Below the pieces are notes generated by a model, which was given only the letters and a program-made list of their open reading frames with translations, did no database searches and was not told the DNA's origin. This document shows positions 10,286 to 16,876 of a stretch of 64,000 bases of DNA, in pieces. The position numbers were made by a program, and so were the translations under genes. Origin of the DNA: Siderastrea radians (lineage: Eukaryota; Cnidaria; Anthozoa; Scleractinia; Rhizangiidae); NCBI GenBank assembly GCA_964017195.1, contig OZ024890.1:16787201-16851200 (forward strand). Direction: 5' to 3'. The number at the start of each line of letters is the position of its first letter. The first letter of the stretch is position 1.

Positions 10286-10473
10286 CCCTCGTCTCCGTAT
10301 TTGGCAGAACATTCAATCGTTTCCGTAATTTGGCAGAACATTCAATCGTTTCCGTAATTTGGCAGAACATTCAATCGTGACATTGTGGTAGAACGTTTGG
10401 AATCAAAGAGACAGTGATTGACATTTTCATTTTTTATTTTTGCAACATGTAACTGGGGGTGTCATTAAAGTTT
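10286..10473. other. Convergent intergenic region with 29-bp triplet repeat and poly(A) signal
   Basis: Separates the rightward 9449 gene from the leftward structural block. Three copies of a 29-bp unit (GGCAGAACATTCAATCG plus TTTCCGTAATTT) begin at 10303, 10332 and 10361. On the minus strand AATAAA-type signals lie in 10431-10442, fitting the 3' end of the phospholipase-type gene transcript. Confidence 0.7.
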
Positions 10474-10836
10474 TTACAATTTTAAACGTTTCTTGGCTTG
10501 CATGATTTTTTTGACGACGCGTTCCGTCTTGGTTTTCTTGCCGGGTAATCGATCAATGGCTTGGATCATCTTCGTATCGGCTTTCCATTTGTCTTGCAAA
10601 TTCTTGGCACGGCTGTAATCAATGTCGTGTTGTTTCGCAATCTGGTCCAAGCGATTGATCCCGGGATCCCCCCGTTTCAGACGTTTGGCTAAATGGGTGC
10701 CAGGGCCCATGTACTGATAGCCAGGCCAATGAAATTCTTTGCCGGTTTTAGCGATCCATTTTTGGACATCCAAGGCCCCTCCACGTTGACGGCGTTTCCG
10801 TTGGGTGCCCCTTCTCCTCTTGGTGCGGGGTGCCAT
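10474..10836 (-). CDS. Minor virion protein with parvovirus-like phospholipase A2 motif
   Basis: 120 residues. PGYQYMGPGT (residues 38-47) matches the calcium loop of parvoviral VP1 phospholipase A2, and QIAKQHDIDY (65-74) holds the HD catalytic pair (H70, D71) and conserved Tyr. In parvoviruses this enzyme breaches the endosomal membrane during entry; comparable proteins occur in adintoviruses (family knowledge). The N-terminus is Arg/Lys-rich and ends in RQRGG-A, a Gly-Gly site like those in other proteins here that the element protease could cut. The C-terminus is Lys-rich. It is the last gene of the leftward block, 2 nt downstream of the preceding stop. Confidence 0.85.
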   Translation of the reverse strand: MAPRTKRRRGTQRKRRQRGGALDVQKWIAKTGKEFHWPGYQYMGPGTHLAKRLKRGDPGINRLDQIAKQHDIDYSRAKNLQDKWKADTKMIQAIDRLPGKKTKTERVVKKIMQAKKRLKL

Positions 10837-10838
10837 CT

Positions 10839-11498
10839 TTAATCACTGTCGTAATCCAATCGACGTCGTAACTTTTTGCCTTGGGCCCAATCTTCCCACC
10901 CGGGTAAGGGTTTCAATCGTTCCACTTCACGCGCGGGTCCTTTGCCTTTGCCTTTGCCTTTACCTTTGCCCCAAGGACTCTCGGCTAACTTTTTTTCCAA
11001 CGTCTTGCGCTGTTCTCGAATGGCTTCTAAACGCGACCGGATATCCCCTCGACTGGTGGAAGGGCTCCCTTTCTTGACAATGGGAATCTTACTGGTGGTG
11101 GCTGCTCCTTTGCCTTTCTTGGTGGCAGGGGTAATGGGAGGTTTGGGCGTCGACGGGCTCCCTTTTATCATGCGCTTCAACCATTGTTCCACGGGTCCGG
11201 TCACCAAATCCCCGGCCTCTTCCTCGCCCTCCTCGCCTGGCGGTGCACCCGGGGCCCCAACCCCCACGCCTCCGGGAAATTGACGAATGCGTTTAGTTAA
11301 CTTGGTTAATTCTTGACTCAAGGGTTTGGTTTGAGCATTGACCAGGGCCGGGGGCAATTGGGGGTTGGCTAACAACACATGTTTTTGGGCGGCGAGCGTG
11401 GCGGCTTTGTTCAACAAGGCATTTTCGGTGAGTTCTCCTTTGTAATATTGAATGAGTTGCTCCAAGTCCTTGTGGGGAATCATGTAGACCTCATCCAT
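10839..11498 (-). CDS. Structural-block protein of unknown function, Pro/Lys/Gly-rich
   Basis: 219 residues starting MDEVYMIPHKDL. The first 70 residues look helical (LEQLIQYYKGELTENALLNK). Residues 75-145 are disordered Pro/Gly/Ser/Thr with an acidic patch (GEEGEEEAGD). Residues 150-200 are basic and include a (GK)5 run encoded by repeated GGCAAA-type codons at 10943-10970. It overlaps the upstream zinc-ribbon gene by 19 nt and is followed 2 nt later by the phospholipase gene, so it is part of the late polycistronic block and probably a virion protein. I do not recognise a family. Confidence 0.75.
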   Translation of the reverse strand: MDEVYMIPHKDLEQLIQYYKGELTENALLNKAATLAAQKHVLLANPQLPPALVNAQTKPLSQELTKLTKRIRQFPGGVGVGAPGAPPGEEGEEEAGDLVTGPVEQWLKRMIKGSPSTPKPPITPATKKGKGAATTSKIPIVKKGSPSTSRGDIRSRLEAIREQRKTLEKKLAESPWGKGKGKGKGKGPAREVERLKPLPGWEDWAQGKKLRRRLDYDSD

Positions 11499-11704
11499 GG
11501 GGGTTGACTACAATCGGAGCAAAGTTCCCCGTCTTCCACGGTACGACAGCTCTCACAAAGACGGGACTTTAAGATATGTTGGTACTCTCGATACAACAGG
11601 CGATATTTATGCTTCCAATAAGAACACTCGTCTTTCCACTGGTCGGTGGCCCAATTGGCCTCTTGTAACAGACGCATCCACGTGGCAAGCGTTAACGAAG
11701 ACAT
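11480..11704 (-). CDS. Small zinc-ribbon-like protein
   Basis: 74 residues from ATG 11704. Its C-terminal half has two CxxC knuckles, CESC and CSDC, 9 residues apart, fitting a small zinc ribbon; the N-terminal half is Trp/Tyr-rich and helical. The start overlaps the end of the upstream 105-residue gene by 13 nt and the stop overlaps the downstream gene by 19 nt. A longer in-frame version would start at 11764, but ATG 11704 fits the overlap pattern better. Function unknown. Confidence 0.65.
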   Translation of the reverse strand: MSSLTLATWMRLLQEANWATDQWKDECSYWKHKYRLLYREYQHILKSRLCESCRTVEDGELCSDCSQPPWMRST

Positions 11705-12009
11705 TGACGTAACACGTGATGGAGTCCTTGAAATAAGCCGCGTCCTTTTTGTTGGACTAACCACGCACGACGTTTTTTCACCGAATGTCGACGACGTCCC
11801 AAATCGCGTAGCACCTTTTTATAGGGTTGAAGTTTAGCCAGCATGGGTGGGGTGACGGGAATCTTGTTTTTTAAGAAGTTCAAGACCAGTTCACTCACAG
11901 CATTGATTTGATCGGCATTGGCATGTTGTAACACCTCTTGACGTTTGGAACCATTGGCTTCTTGTAACATGGACCGTAAAAACGGTAATTGACGGCGAAG
12001 ACGTTGCAT
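11692..12009 (-). CDS. Small basic Polinton conserved protein, likely virion-associated
   Basis: 105 residues. The layout is an N-terminal helix (LPFLRSMLQEANGSKRQEVLQHA), a central hydrophobic helix (AVSELVLNFLKNKIPV), a Lys/Arg patch (LGRRRHSVKKRRAWLVQQKG) and a short hydrophobic tail. From memory this pattern (a run of leucines, NASNE/NADQ-like words, a PL or PP-M-AKL step, basic patch, QKG-R-G) is common in Polintons and related viruses, where it remains uncharacterised. A TATA-like TATAAAAC lies 51-58 bp upstream, inside the preceding gene. The stop lies within the next gene's first codons. Confidence 0.75.
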   Translation of the reverse strand: MQRLRRQLPFLRSMLQEANGSKRQEVLQHANADQINAVSELVLNFLKNKIPVTPPMLAKLQPYKKVLRDLGRRRHSVKKRRAWLVQQKGRGLFQGLHHVLRQCLR

Positions 12010-12012
12010 CTT

Positions 12013-12186
12013 TTACCGATGACGGCGACAATACCGTTGATTGGCTTTTTGGATCGTGCGTTTTATACGTTTATCCGTTTCCAAGGCCACGGCTTTCCCT
12101 AATCCCGCCATGGCGGGGACCAACAAGTTCAAAAAGCCACCTCGTTGACGACGTCGTCGTCGTCGTCTTCTCTTCAAGGATACCAT
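12013..12186 (-). CDS. Arg-rich core-like protein (adenovirus pX/mu-like), 57 residues
   Basis: The protein starts MVSLK followed by an octa-Arg run, then QRGGFLNLLVPAMAGLGKAV and a basic tail. The pattern of a poly-Arg segment, Gly-Gly, hydrophobic stretch and basic end resembles adenovirus core protein pX/mu precursors, and the Gly-Gly is a plausible protease site. Stop is 3 nt before the next ATG (12009). TATAAAGA lies at 12241-12248. Confidence 0.75.
   Translation of the reverse strand: MVSLKRRRRRRRRQRGGFLNLLVPAMAGLGKAVALETDKRIKRTIQKANQRYCRRHR
12060..12067 (-). promoter_or_regulatory. TATA-like box (TATAAAAC) for the 12009 gene
   Basis: Inside the small Arg-rich gene and 51-58 bp upstream of ATG 12009. 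Confidence 0.5.
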
Positions 12187-12240
12187 GAGTGCGACAAGAC
12201 ACGTTGAAGGGCTTTGTTTTGTTTGATGAGGTCTTGCGTC

Positions 12241-12248
12241 TCTTTATA
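12241..12248 (-). promoter_or_regulatory. TATA-like box (TATAAAGA) for the 12186 gene
   Basis: 55-62 bp upstream of ATG 12186, in the 82-nt gap after the 2TM gene stop. Confidence 0.5.
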
Positions 12249-12268
12249 GCCTTGACGGGTATTGCGTT

Positions 12269-12955
12269 TCAAATCGGACCACCAACCCCCGCCTTGTTGT
12301 CGTGTTCTTCTTTTTCTTCGTCGTCGTCGTCGTCTTCGTTGGACGGCCATGGTTCTAAGAGTGTGGGACTGGGAGGGAGCGGCTTTTTATGGATCCAATA
12401 GTCTTTGGGTCTCAAGGGACGAGGACATCCGTCCACATAGCATAGGGCTTCCACGGGTTGGTAGACAAAATGGCCATGGTACTCTTGGACACATCGTTTG
12501 GGTAAGGGAGGGGTGAAATCCACAATGGTATCATCCAAGGTTTGCATCTTGATTAAAAATCCTTCCAGGTCCTCCAAGGGAACACCCCGCCCATAGGTTT
12601 TCAATTCGGTCAAGGTTTTGGCATAGGTGGTAAACGCAAACCGACTCATGGTCACTTTAAATCGGTATTGTTTAAAATCATTCCATCCTTTGACCACCGT
12701 GCCCACCGCCGCCAAACACGCCACCAACGTGCTGTTGTCCAACAGGGGGCCAGCAAACATGCCGGCGGCCATCAGGAGTAACGCCAGTCCATTAAACAAG
12801 GCATTGATACACTTGTAATGATTCAACATTTTGCGATAACACCACCATTGTTGATGGTAAAAGGCATACAACGAATCCATACGTTGTAACAATTCGGGTG
12901 GCAAGGGGATGCCAGGACGTCGGGATCCATTCAATAACGACACAACGGTTTTCAT
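12269..12955 (-). CDS. Two-transmembrane protein with SLATT-like layout
   Basis: 228 residues from ATG 12955 (a GTG two codons earlier is not needed). The order is an N-terminal aromatic helix (LYAFYHQQWWCYRKMLNHYK, residues 29-48), TM1 (about 50-70), a very short loop (LLDNST), TM2 (about 74-90), then a long amphipathic helix (KGWNDFKQYRFKVTMSRFAF). This is the layout of SLATT domains, the 2TM effector partners of SLOG and SMODS domains in nucleotide-based immunity systems. The acidic C-terminus (NEDDDDDEEKEE) is separate. The gene sits in the structural block, 2 nt after the Gly-rich gene stop, so a virion or membrane structural role is an alternative. SLATT assignment is by pattern only. 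Confidence 0.6.
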   Translation of the reverse strand: MKTVVSLLNGSRRPGIPLPPELLQRMDSLYAFYHQQWWCYRKMLNHYKCINALFNGLALLLMAAGMFAGPLLDNSTLVACLAAVGTVVKGWNDFKQYRFKVTMSRFAFTTYAKTLTELKTYGRGVPLEDLEGFLIKMQTLDDTIVDFTPPLPKRCVQEYHGHFVYQPVEALCYVDGCPRPLRPKDYWIHKKPLPPSPTLLEPWPSNEDDDDDEEKEEHDNKAGVGGPI

Positions 12956-13007
12956 CCTCACGGCGAAACCCGGGATGAAGAGGTTTGTACACTAGGACGT
13001 CCTCCCT

Positions 13008-13014
13008 GTTTATA
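13008..13014 (-). promoter_or_regulatory. TATA-like box (TATAAAC) for the 2TM gene
   Basis: 53-59 bp upstream of ATG 12955, within the end of the Gly-rich gene. Confidence 0.4.
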
Positions 13015-13254
13015 ACTGGTCACAATGCTATTGGTCATGGTCACATTAGCAATTTCCCGTCCTTGGGCCAATTGTTCTTGATCTTGTAACAGCATGCGTA
13101 AACGTCGTTGTAAATCTGCTTGACGCAAGGTACGAGGGGGTGGACTCCCAGAGGTCCAAGATCCTCGGGGGGGTAGCTGGATTGGAGGCAGGTGTCAAAG
13201 GCGAAGTGGGGGTATTTCGTCGTCGTCCTCGTATGCGTCTCGGTCGTCGTCCAC

Positions 13255-13495
13255 GACGACCACCACCACCACCACCACCACCACCGCCGCCGCCGCCGCC
13301 GCCGCCACCACCACCACCACCACCACCACCACCAGCACCACCGGCACCACCAGCACCTCCTCCACCACCACAACTACCACCGGCACCACCAGCACCACCA
13401 CCACGTCCAGCACCCCCACCACCACCACCACGTCCACCGCCACGTCCACCACGTCCGCCACCACGTCCGCCACCATTACCCCCAGCACCCGCGGC
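13255..13495 (-). repeat. GGN trinucleotide tract encoding poly-Gly / Gly-Arg
   Basis: On the plus strand, runs of CCA/CCG with short interruptions; the purest part, 13258-13335, codes about 26 Gly. Long frames on the other strands and phases here (poly-His, poly-Pro, poly-Val) are by-products of the repeat. Confidence 0.85.
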
Positions 13496-13902
13496 TGTTT
13501 GAGCACCCGCCGCCGCCAAGGGTACGCTAGGAGGAGTCGCAGGAGTTCGAGCCCCAGAAGACTCCGGGGTGGTGTGTATGGTACGGAAGGACTGACTTCC
13601 TGGGCTTCCTACCCCGGCTGGGGAAGAGGTCTGTACAGGCCTTCCTGGAAGGTCAGGCAGCGATTCCAGATATCGGGTGAGGGCATCATAATCACCCACC
13701 TCCTCCATTTGATCAAAGGCTTGGTCAATCAAGTTTTGGTCCCCTGTATCCAAAATTTCTTGGATGGTCCCTGGAGACACTTGATTGCTGGTGGTCGCCC
13801 CGACCCCGGCGGGGGCCACGGTATCATACGCTTGCGGAGGTTGACGGTCCTCGTCATCGGCCATGCTACCTCTCTTTTTCCTGTTCCAAGGGGGTGTCGT
13901 GC

Positions 13903-13909
13903 CTTTATA
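13903..13909 (-). promoter_or_regulatory. TATA-like box (TATAAAG) for the Gly-rich gene
   Basis: 39-45 bp upstream of ATG 13864, overlapping the last codons of the ATPase gene. Confidence 0.55.
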
Positions 13910-14558
13910 GACGTTTTTGATAAGTACGCGTCCATCCTTCGTCTTTTAACAAGTGACTCAACAACCGTTGTTGATCGGAGGAGGCCGGGTGTAAATCTAA
14001 CATCAAATAGCCATAAGGGCGGGTGGTGGCCTGATGAAAGGTCTCCAACGTGTCTTTCCAGGTGGCCGGAAACGATTGCAGCATCACGTTGCGTACCCCT
14101 AATTGATCTCGGGGATTCTTGAACGCGACAATGTAATGAGCATTGCGGGAAATACTTTTGGCATACCGCCCCACGGGAAACATGTCTTGACACAAGTAGA
14201 GCACCGTCACCCCTTGATGATGCGAATGTTTGGTGAATAAATCCAACACGCGTTTATCGTGACTCCCTTCATCCATTAAATCATCCAAGACGAGGACCCC
14301 CTGTCCTTGAGGAAACCATTGGACCAACGCCTCATGATCGGGAATCCCTTCGTGAAACACCACCCCTTGATCTTGCATGCCTCGAAATCGATCTTGCCAC
14401 GCCCCATAACAATAATGCACTTGAGTCGGGGGACTTTCAAACAACTCGGGGTTGTCTACCAAGAGTTTTTCCGTAAACACGGTTTTGCCACATCCCAATG
14501 GCCCCACCACCAAGATAGAGGAGGGGGTATGAAAACGAAACGGTTTCCCCGTTTGCAT
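13905..14558 (-). CDS. FtsK/HerA-family genome-packaging ATPase
   Basis: 217 residues from ATG 14558 (the frame is open further upstream only because it reads through the tRNA-like gene). Walker A is GPLGCGKT (residues 19-26) and Walker B is VLVLDD (88-93); a sensor-like LCQDMFP follows. Size and motif spacing fit the A32-like ATPases of Polintons and adenovirus IVa2-type packaging motors, which pump DNA into capsids. The frame is intact. It follows the protease gene, from which it is separated by the tRNA-like gene at 14601-14690. An AATAAAAAGG sequence at 14592-14602 may serve as its TATA element. Confidence 0.93.
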   Translation of the reverse strand: MQTGKPFRFHTPSSILVVGPLGCGKTVFTEKLLVDNPELFESPPTQVHYCYGAWQDRFRGMQDQGVVFHEGIPDHEALVQWFPQGQGVLVLDDLMDEGSHDKRVLDLFTKHSHHQGVTVLYLCQDMFPVGRYAKSISRNAHYIVAFKNPRDQLGVRNVMLQSFPATWKDTLETFHQATTRPYGYLMLDLHPASSDQQRLLSHLLKDEGWTRTYQKRL

Positions 14559-14577
14559 GATGGTAGTGAACCCCTTG

Positions 14578-14587
14578 AAAAAAAAAA
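14578..14587 (-). terminator. T-run, probable Pol III terminator for the tRNA-like gene
   Basis: Ten consecutive T on the minus strand, 14 nt after the tRNA-like 3' end. Confidence 0.6.
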
Positions 14588-14600
14588 GGCACCTTTTTAT

Positions 14601-14690
14601 TGGAATCGGTGGGACTCGAACCCACGCACAATCCCCCCAACACCTGTTTTTTAGGGGATCCAAAGGCTCTACCGACTGAGCTACGACTCC
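14601..14690 (-). tRNA. tRNA-like gene with intact Pol III boxes, isotype unclear
   Basis: 90 nt that close into a cloverleaf-like form: acceptor GGAGTCG/CGATTCC (six pairs plus one G-T), D arm GCTC-AGTCGGTA-GAGC, T arm GTGGG-TTCGAGT-CCCAC, discriminator A. The A box TAGCTCAGTCGG and B box GGTTCGAGTCC match Pol III consensus exactly, and a T10 terminator lies 14 nt downstream (14578-14587). The segment between D and T stems is 40 nt rather than about 23 and gives no standard anticodon stem; a 6-bp ATCCCC/GGGGAT hairpin lies there. It may contain an intron, a long variable arm, or be degenerate. It fills the gap between protease and ATPase genes on the same strand. Confidence 0.7.
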
Positions 14691-14719
14691 GACACACTTT
14701 TTTTTCCAACGAATTTTAT

Positions 14720-15259
14720 TTAACCATTCCGTTGATGATACGGATGACAACAGAGTTGATACCATCTGGCTTCTTGACCTACAATCAATTGTTGAAGGCG
14801 TTGACCGGCTTGATGGTCATTGCTGACATAATCATGATCGGAAAACTCATTTAAAAAGTCTTGCAAGGTCCGTCCACGGGCTTTGGCTTTCAAGTACAAC
14901 AAGGCGTAATCCCCACAACTCTTGCTTGAAATGGCTTGGAGGGACTTGCCATTGGTCACCACATACTTCCAATGTTGCACGATCCAATCTCGTAACGGGG
15001 CGGCTTGCACGTACGTGTCCATGGGCAAAGCATAACTGTCGAGGACTTCACACACATTTCCCTCGGTCCACACCCCTAACCAATGTTGTCCCGGTTGATC
15101 GTGCGGGTCCGTATTCACAATGTACCCTTGGCGTTGGGTTTTGACAGGACGCTTGGGTAATCGATCACAGGCCACCGTTCCGTAAAACATCGGTTTCAAG
15201 TGGGGGTCGTCGCGGGCTAAATAATCCAACTGCACATTATTCAAGGCCACGTGTTCCAT
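14720..15259 (-). CDS. Adenain-like cysteine protease (maturation protease)
   Basis: 179 residues, close to the size of adenovirus protease. The catalytic set is visible in the expected order: GQHWLGVW with H59, an acidic residue in EVLDSY (E71 or D74), Q108 in SLQAIS, and SCGDYA with C115. It cleaves capsid precursor proteins, classically after Gly-Gly or Gly-Xaa motifs (family knowledge), and several proteins here carry such motifs. The ATG shares one base with the capsid gene stop (TGATG), a stop-start overlap suited to reinitiation. The frame is intact. Confidence 0.95.
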   Translation of the reverse strand: MEHVALNNVQLDYLARDDPHLKPMFYGTVACDRLPKRPVKTQRQGYIVNTDPHDQPGQHWLGVWTEGNVCEVLDSYALPMDTYVQAAPLRDWIVQHWKYVVTNGKSLQAISSKSCGDYALLYLKAKARGRTLQDFLNEFSDHDYVSNDHQAGQRLQQLIVGQEARWYQLCCHPYHQRNG

Positions 15260-16638
15260 CAGTGTTGGTAAATGTTATACAACACGGCTCCGTTGCTGTC
15301 AATCTCCAGCAAGTTCTCAAATTCCCCATAGACGAGCACGGTTATATTGGTACCGGGGGCGGCTCCAAATTCCAAGACGAGTTGTAAATCACCGGTTTGC
15401 TTGGGGTTGAGGGTTTGACTGTCTGCACATCCATTGGCCACATTGTCAAACATGTACAAGGTACAATTTTTCGCTTGGCCCCAATCCAGCAGTTCCACCA
15501 TATTGCCTTTCTTTTTACACCAAGCACCACTGGCTTGCAGAAAACGGGAGTACCCCAAGTTATCTTGGGTGCCATTGTTGTGCACCAAGTGTAGGGTTTC
15601 ATAAGGGTATTCTTCTCCTTTGACAATCTGTTTAATGGAGGTCAGACCAAATTTCTGGAAACAGAAGGGATCTCGGGTCACATCTCCATTGAAGGCTCGG
15701 CTGTCCAACAACCCTACAATCAATCGGTCCGGTATTCTGTTTTGAAACAGGTTGGGAATGTCAAAACGGGTCAGGTTGCCTTGCATGCTGAAGGTCCGGA
15801 TTTCACTGCGGACGGTCGGGTAGGAGGCGATTTCTCCTTCATTGTGTCTTTTGGCAGACAAACTCTGGTAGATGGCGTCATTCAAACGCAGTTGACAGAG
15901 ATGAAACCGTAGTTTCACATCGCCTTCCATCAATCGGCCGGCGAGAGCCACGCCATTGAAATGAAATTTCATCTTGATTTCGATGCCAGGCACCAACAGT
16001 TTGCCGGTATGAAACACTTCCAGGTGCGGGGTAAACACCAAACTGTGGGTGACGCCTCCAGCATACTTGGCCACTTCGGCCACAGAGGTATCCAAGGCCG
16101 CTTTATGATTAGCAGTCAGAGCTTGCCAGTGAGCATGGTCCCCTGCTTTGTCTGTGTTGGTAGCAGTCCATTGGGGTGGGAAACCCATTTGATTGTACCA
16201 GCCTTGGGGTCCTAACACGGTCTTGCCATCTTCTCGGTCATAATTCAGCAAGGTTTCTAGGTACGCTTTGTAATGATAGGTGTCGGATTGAGGACTGATC
16301 AACGTGCCATTCAAATGCAAGTCAATTTGTTTGATGATGGAATGGGCCAAATTGTTGACGGGCCACAATTTTTGAGCAGCGTCCAAGTTATCGTTCGTAC
16401 TCTTCTGCAATCTCAATTCCATGGTAAAGTAACTGCGTCACAAATCCACAAAATCGTCTAATCCCGGAATGATGAATTCCATAGGATTGATGCCCGTGGT
16501 GGTGGGTTGAACGGTGACCATGCGATAGGCATTGATGCTAACGTCGGTGGCTGGCACCTTGAAAAGCCGTAACGCGGGGTTGACGGTCCCTTCGGAACGA
16601 GGGTGAGCTGGTGGCGTTTGTGTACTCACGTCAGGCAT
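15259..16638 (-). pseudogene. Double-jelly-roll major capsid protein (hexon-like), interrupted by an in-frame TGA
   Basis: A 459-position frame from ATG 16638 to the stop at 15259. Codon 67 (16438-16440) is TGA. The first 66 residues (INAYRMVTVQPTTTG, PMEFIIPGLDDFVDL) and the remainder (ELRLQKSTNDNLDAAQKLW, VNNLAHSIIKQIDLHLNG, FNGVALAGRLMEGD, and the C-terminal LVLEFGAAPGTNITVLVYGE) together fit the Polinton capsid protein that builds the pseudo-hexameric shell. Both sides of the stop are in the same frame and joined by coding-like sequence. Its own TATA box is at 16690-16697 and its stop overlaps the protease start. The TGA may be a mutation; the following base is C, the context in which UGA is read through most readily, but I have no evidence for that here. 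Confidence 0.9.
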
Positions 16639-16640
16639 GT

Positions 16641-16874
16641 TTAACGTCGTCGTCGTCGTCGAGTGGTGGCACCCCGTCGTCGTGAGGGGTTTTTATACCG
16701 TCGTCGTCGTGCTAAGCGCTGTCTCAAATCAAACCCGGGTAGTCTCATCACCTCGGGACTCAACCAGCCGCCACGTTGTCGTCGCATCAGTTTCCAAAAC
16801 GGATACAGTCCTCCCCATTGAGACAAGCCCCGATCACTACGAATCCGTCGAGGTCGCGAAGGCACGGGTTCCAT
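16641..16874 (-). CDS. Arg-rich small virion protein with Gly-Gly motif
   Basis: 77 residues from ATG 16874. The middle reads LSQWGGLYPFWKLMRRQRGG, followed by a WLSPEVMRLPGF segment and a C-terminus ending in seven arginines. The two Gly-Gly sites and the basic tail suggest a core or minor capsid precursor processed by the adenain-like protease. Its stop lies 2 nt before the capsid ATG, and its ATG lies 2 nt after the stop of the interrupted pVI-like gene. I do not recognise a named family. Confidence 0.7.
   Translation of the reverse strand: MEPVPSRPRRIRSDRGLSQWGGLYPFWKLMRRQRGGWLSPEVMRLPGFDLRQRLARRRRYKNPSRRRGATTRRRRRR
16690..16697 (-). promoter_or_regulatory. TATA box (TATAAAAA) for the capsid gene
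   Basis: 52-59 bp upstream of ATG 16638, inside the preceding small gene. Confidence 0.55.
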
Positions 16875-16876
16875 GT

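Larger units (their letters stand above)
12958..13864 (-). pseudogene. Gly-rich structural protein gene, frameshifted
   Basis: Starts MADDEDRQPPQAYD at 13864 and continues through an acidic region with a predicted helix (QNLIDQAFDQMEEVGDYDAL), a Pro/Ser/Thr section and a Gly/Arg tract with about 26 consecutive glycines. The first frame closes at 13046 in unrelated sequence. A second frame, offset by one base, carries a conserved-looking C-terminus (LRQADLQRRLRMLLQDQE, then VTMTNSIVTSYKQGGRPSV) and stops at 12958, two bases before the next ATG. The two frames meet near the G7 run at 13167-13173, and the 907-bp span is not a multiple of three. This is either a real frameshift or a homopolymer sequencing error. 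TATAAAG lies at 13903-13909. Confidence 0.75.

Noticed and set aside
13140..13530. Poly-Pro and poly-His frames on the plus strand
   Set aside because: Products of the trinucleotide repeat; the minus strand has the gene with flanking non-repeat coding sequence.
14559..14765. N-terminal extension of the ATPase
   Set aside because: It reads through the tRNA-like gene and the T10 run, and the native start at 14558 precedes the Walker A motif at the usual distance.
16438..16440. Selenocysteine reading of the capsid TGA
   Set aside because: No adjacent Cys/Sec-type motif and no visible SECIS-like hairpin; a plain stop is the simpler reading.
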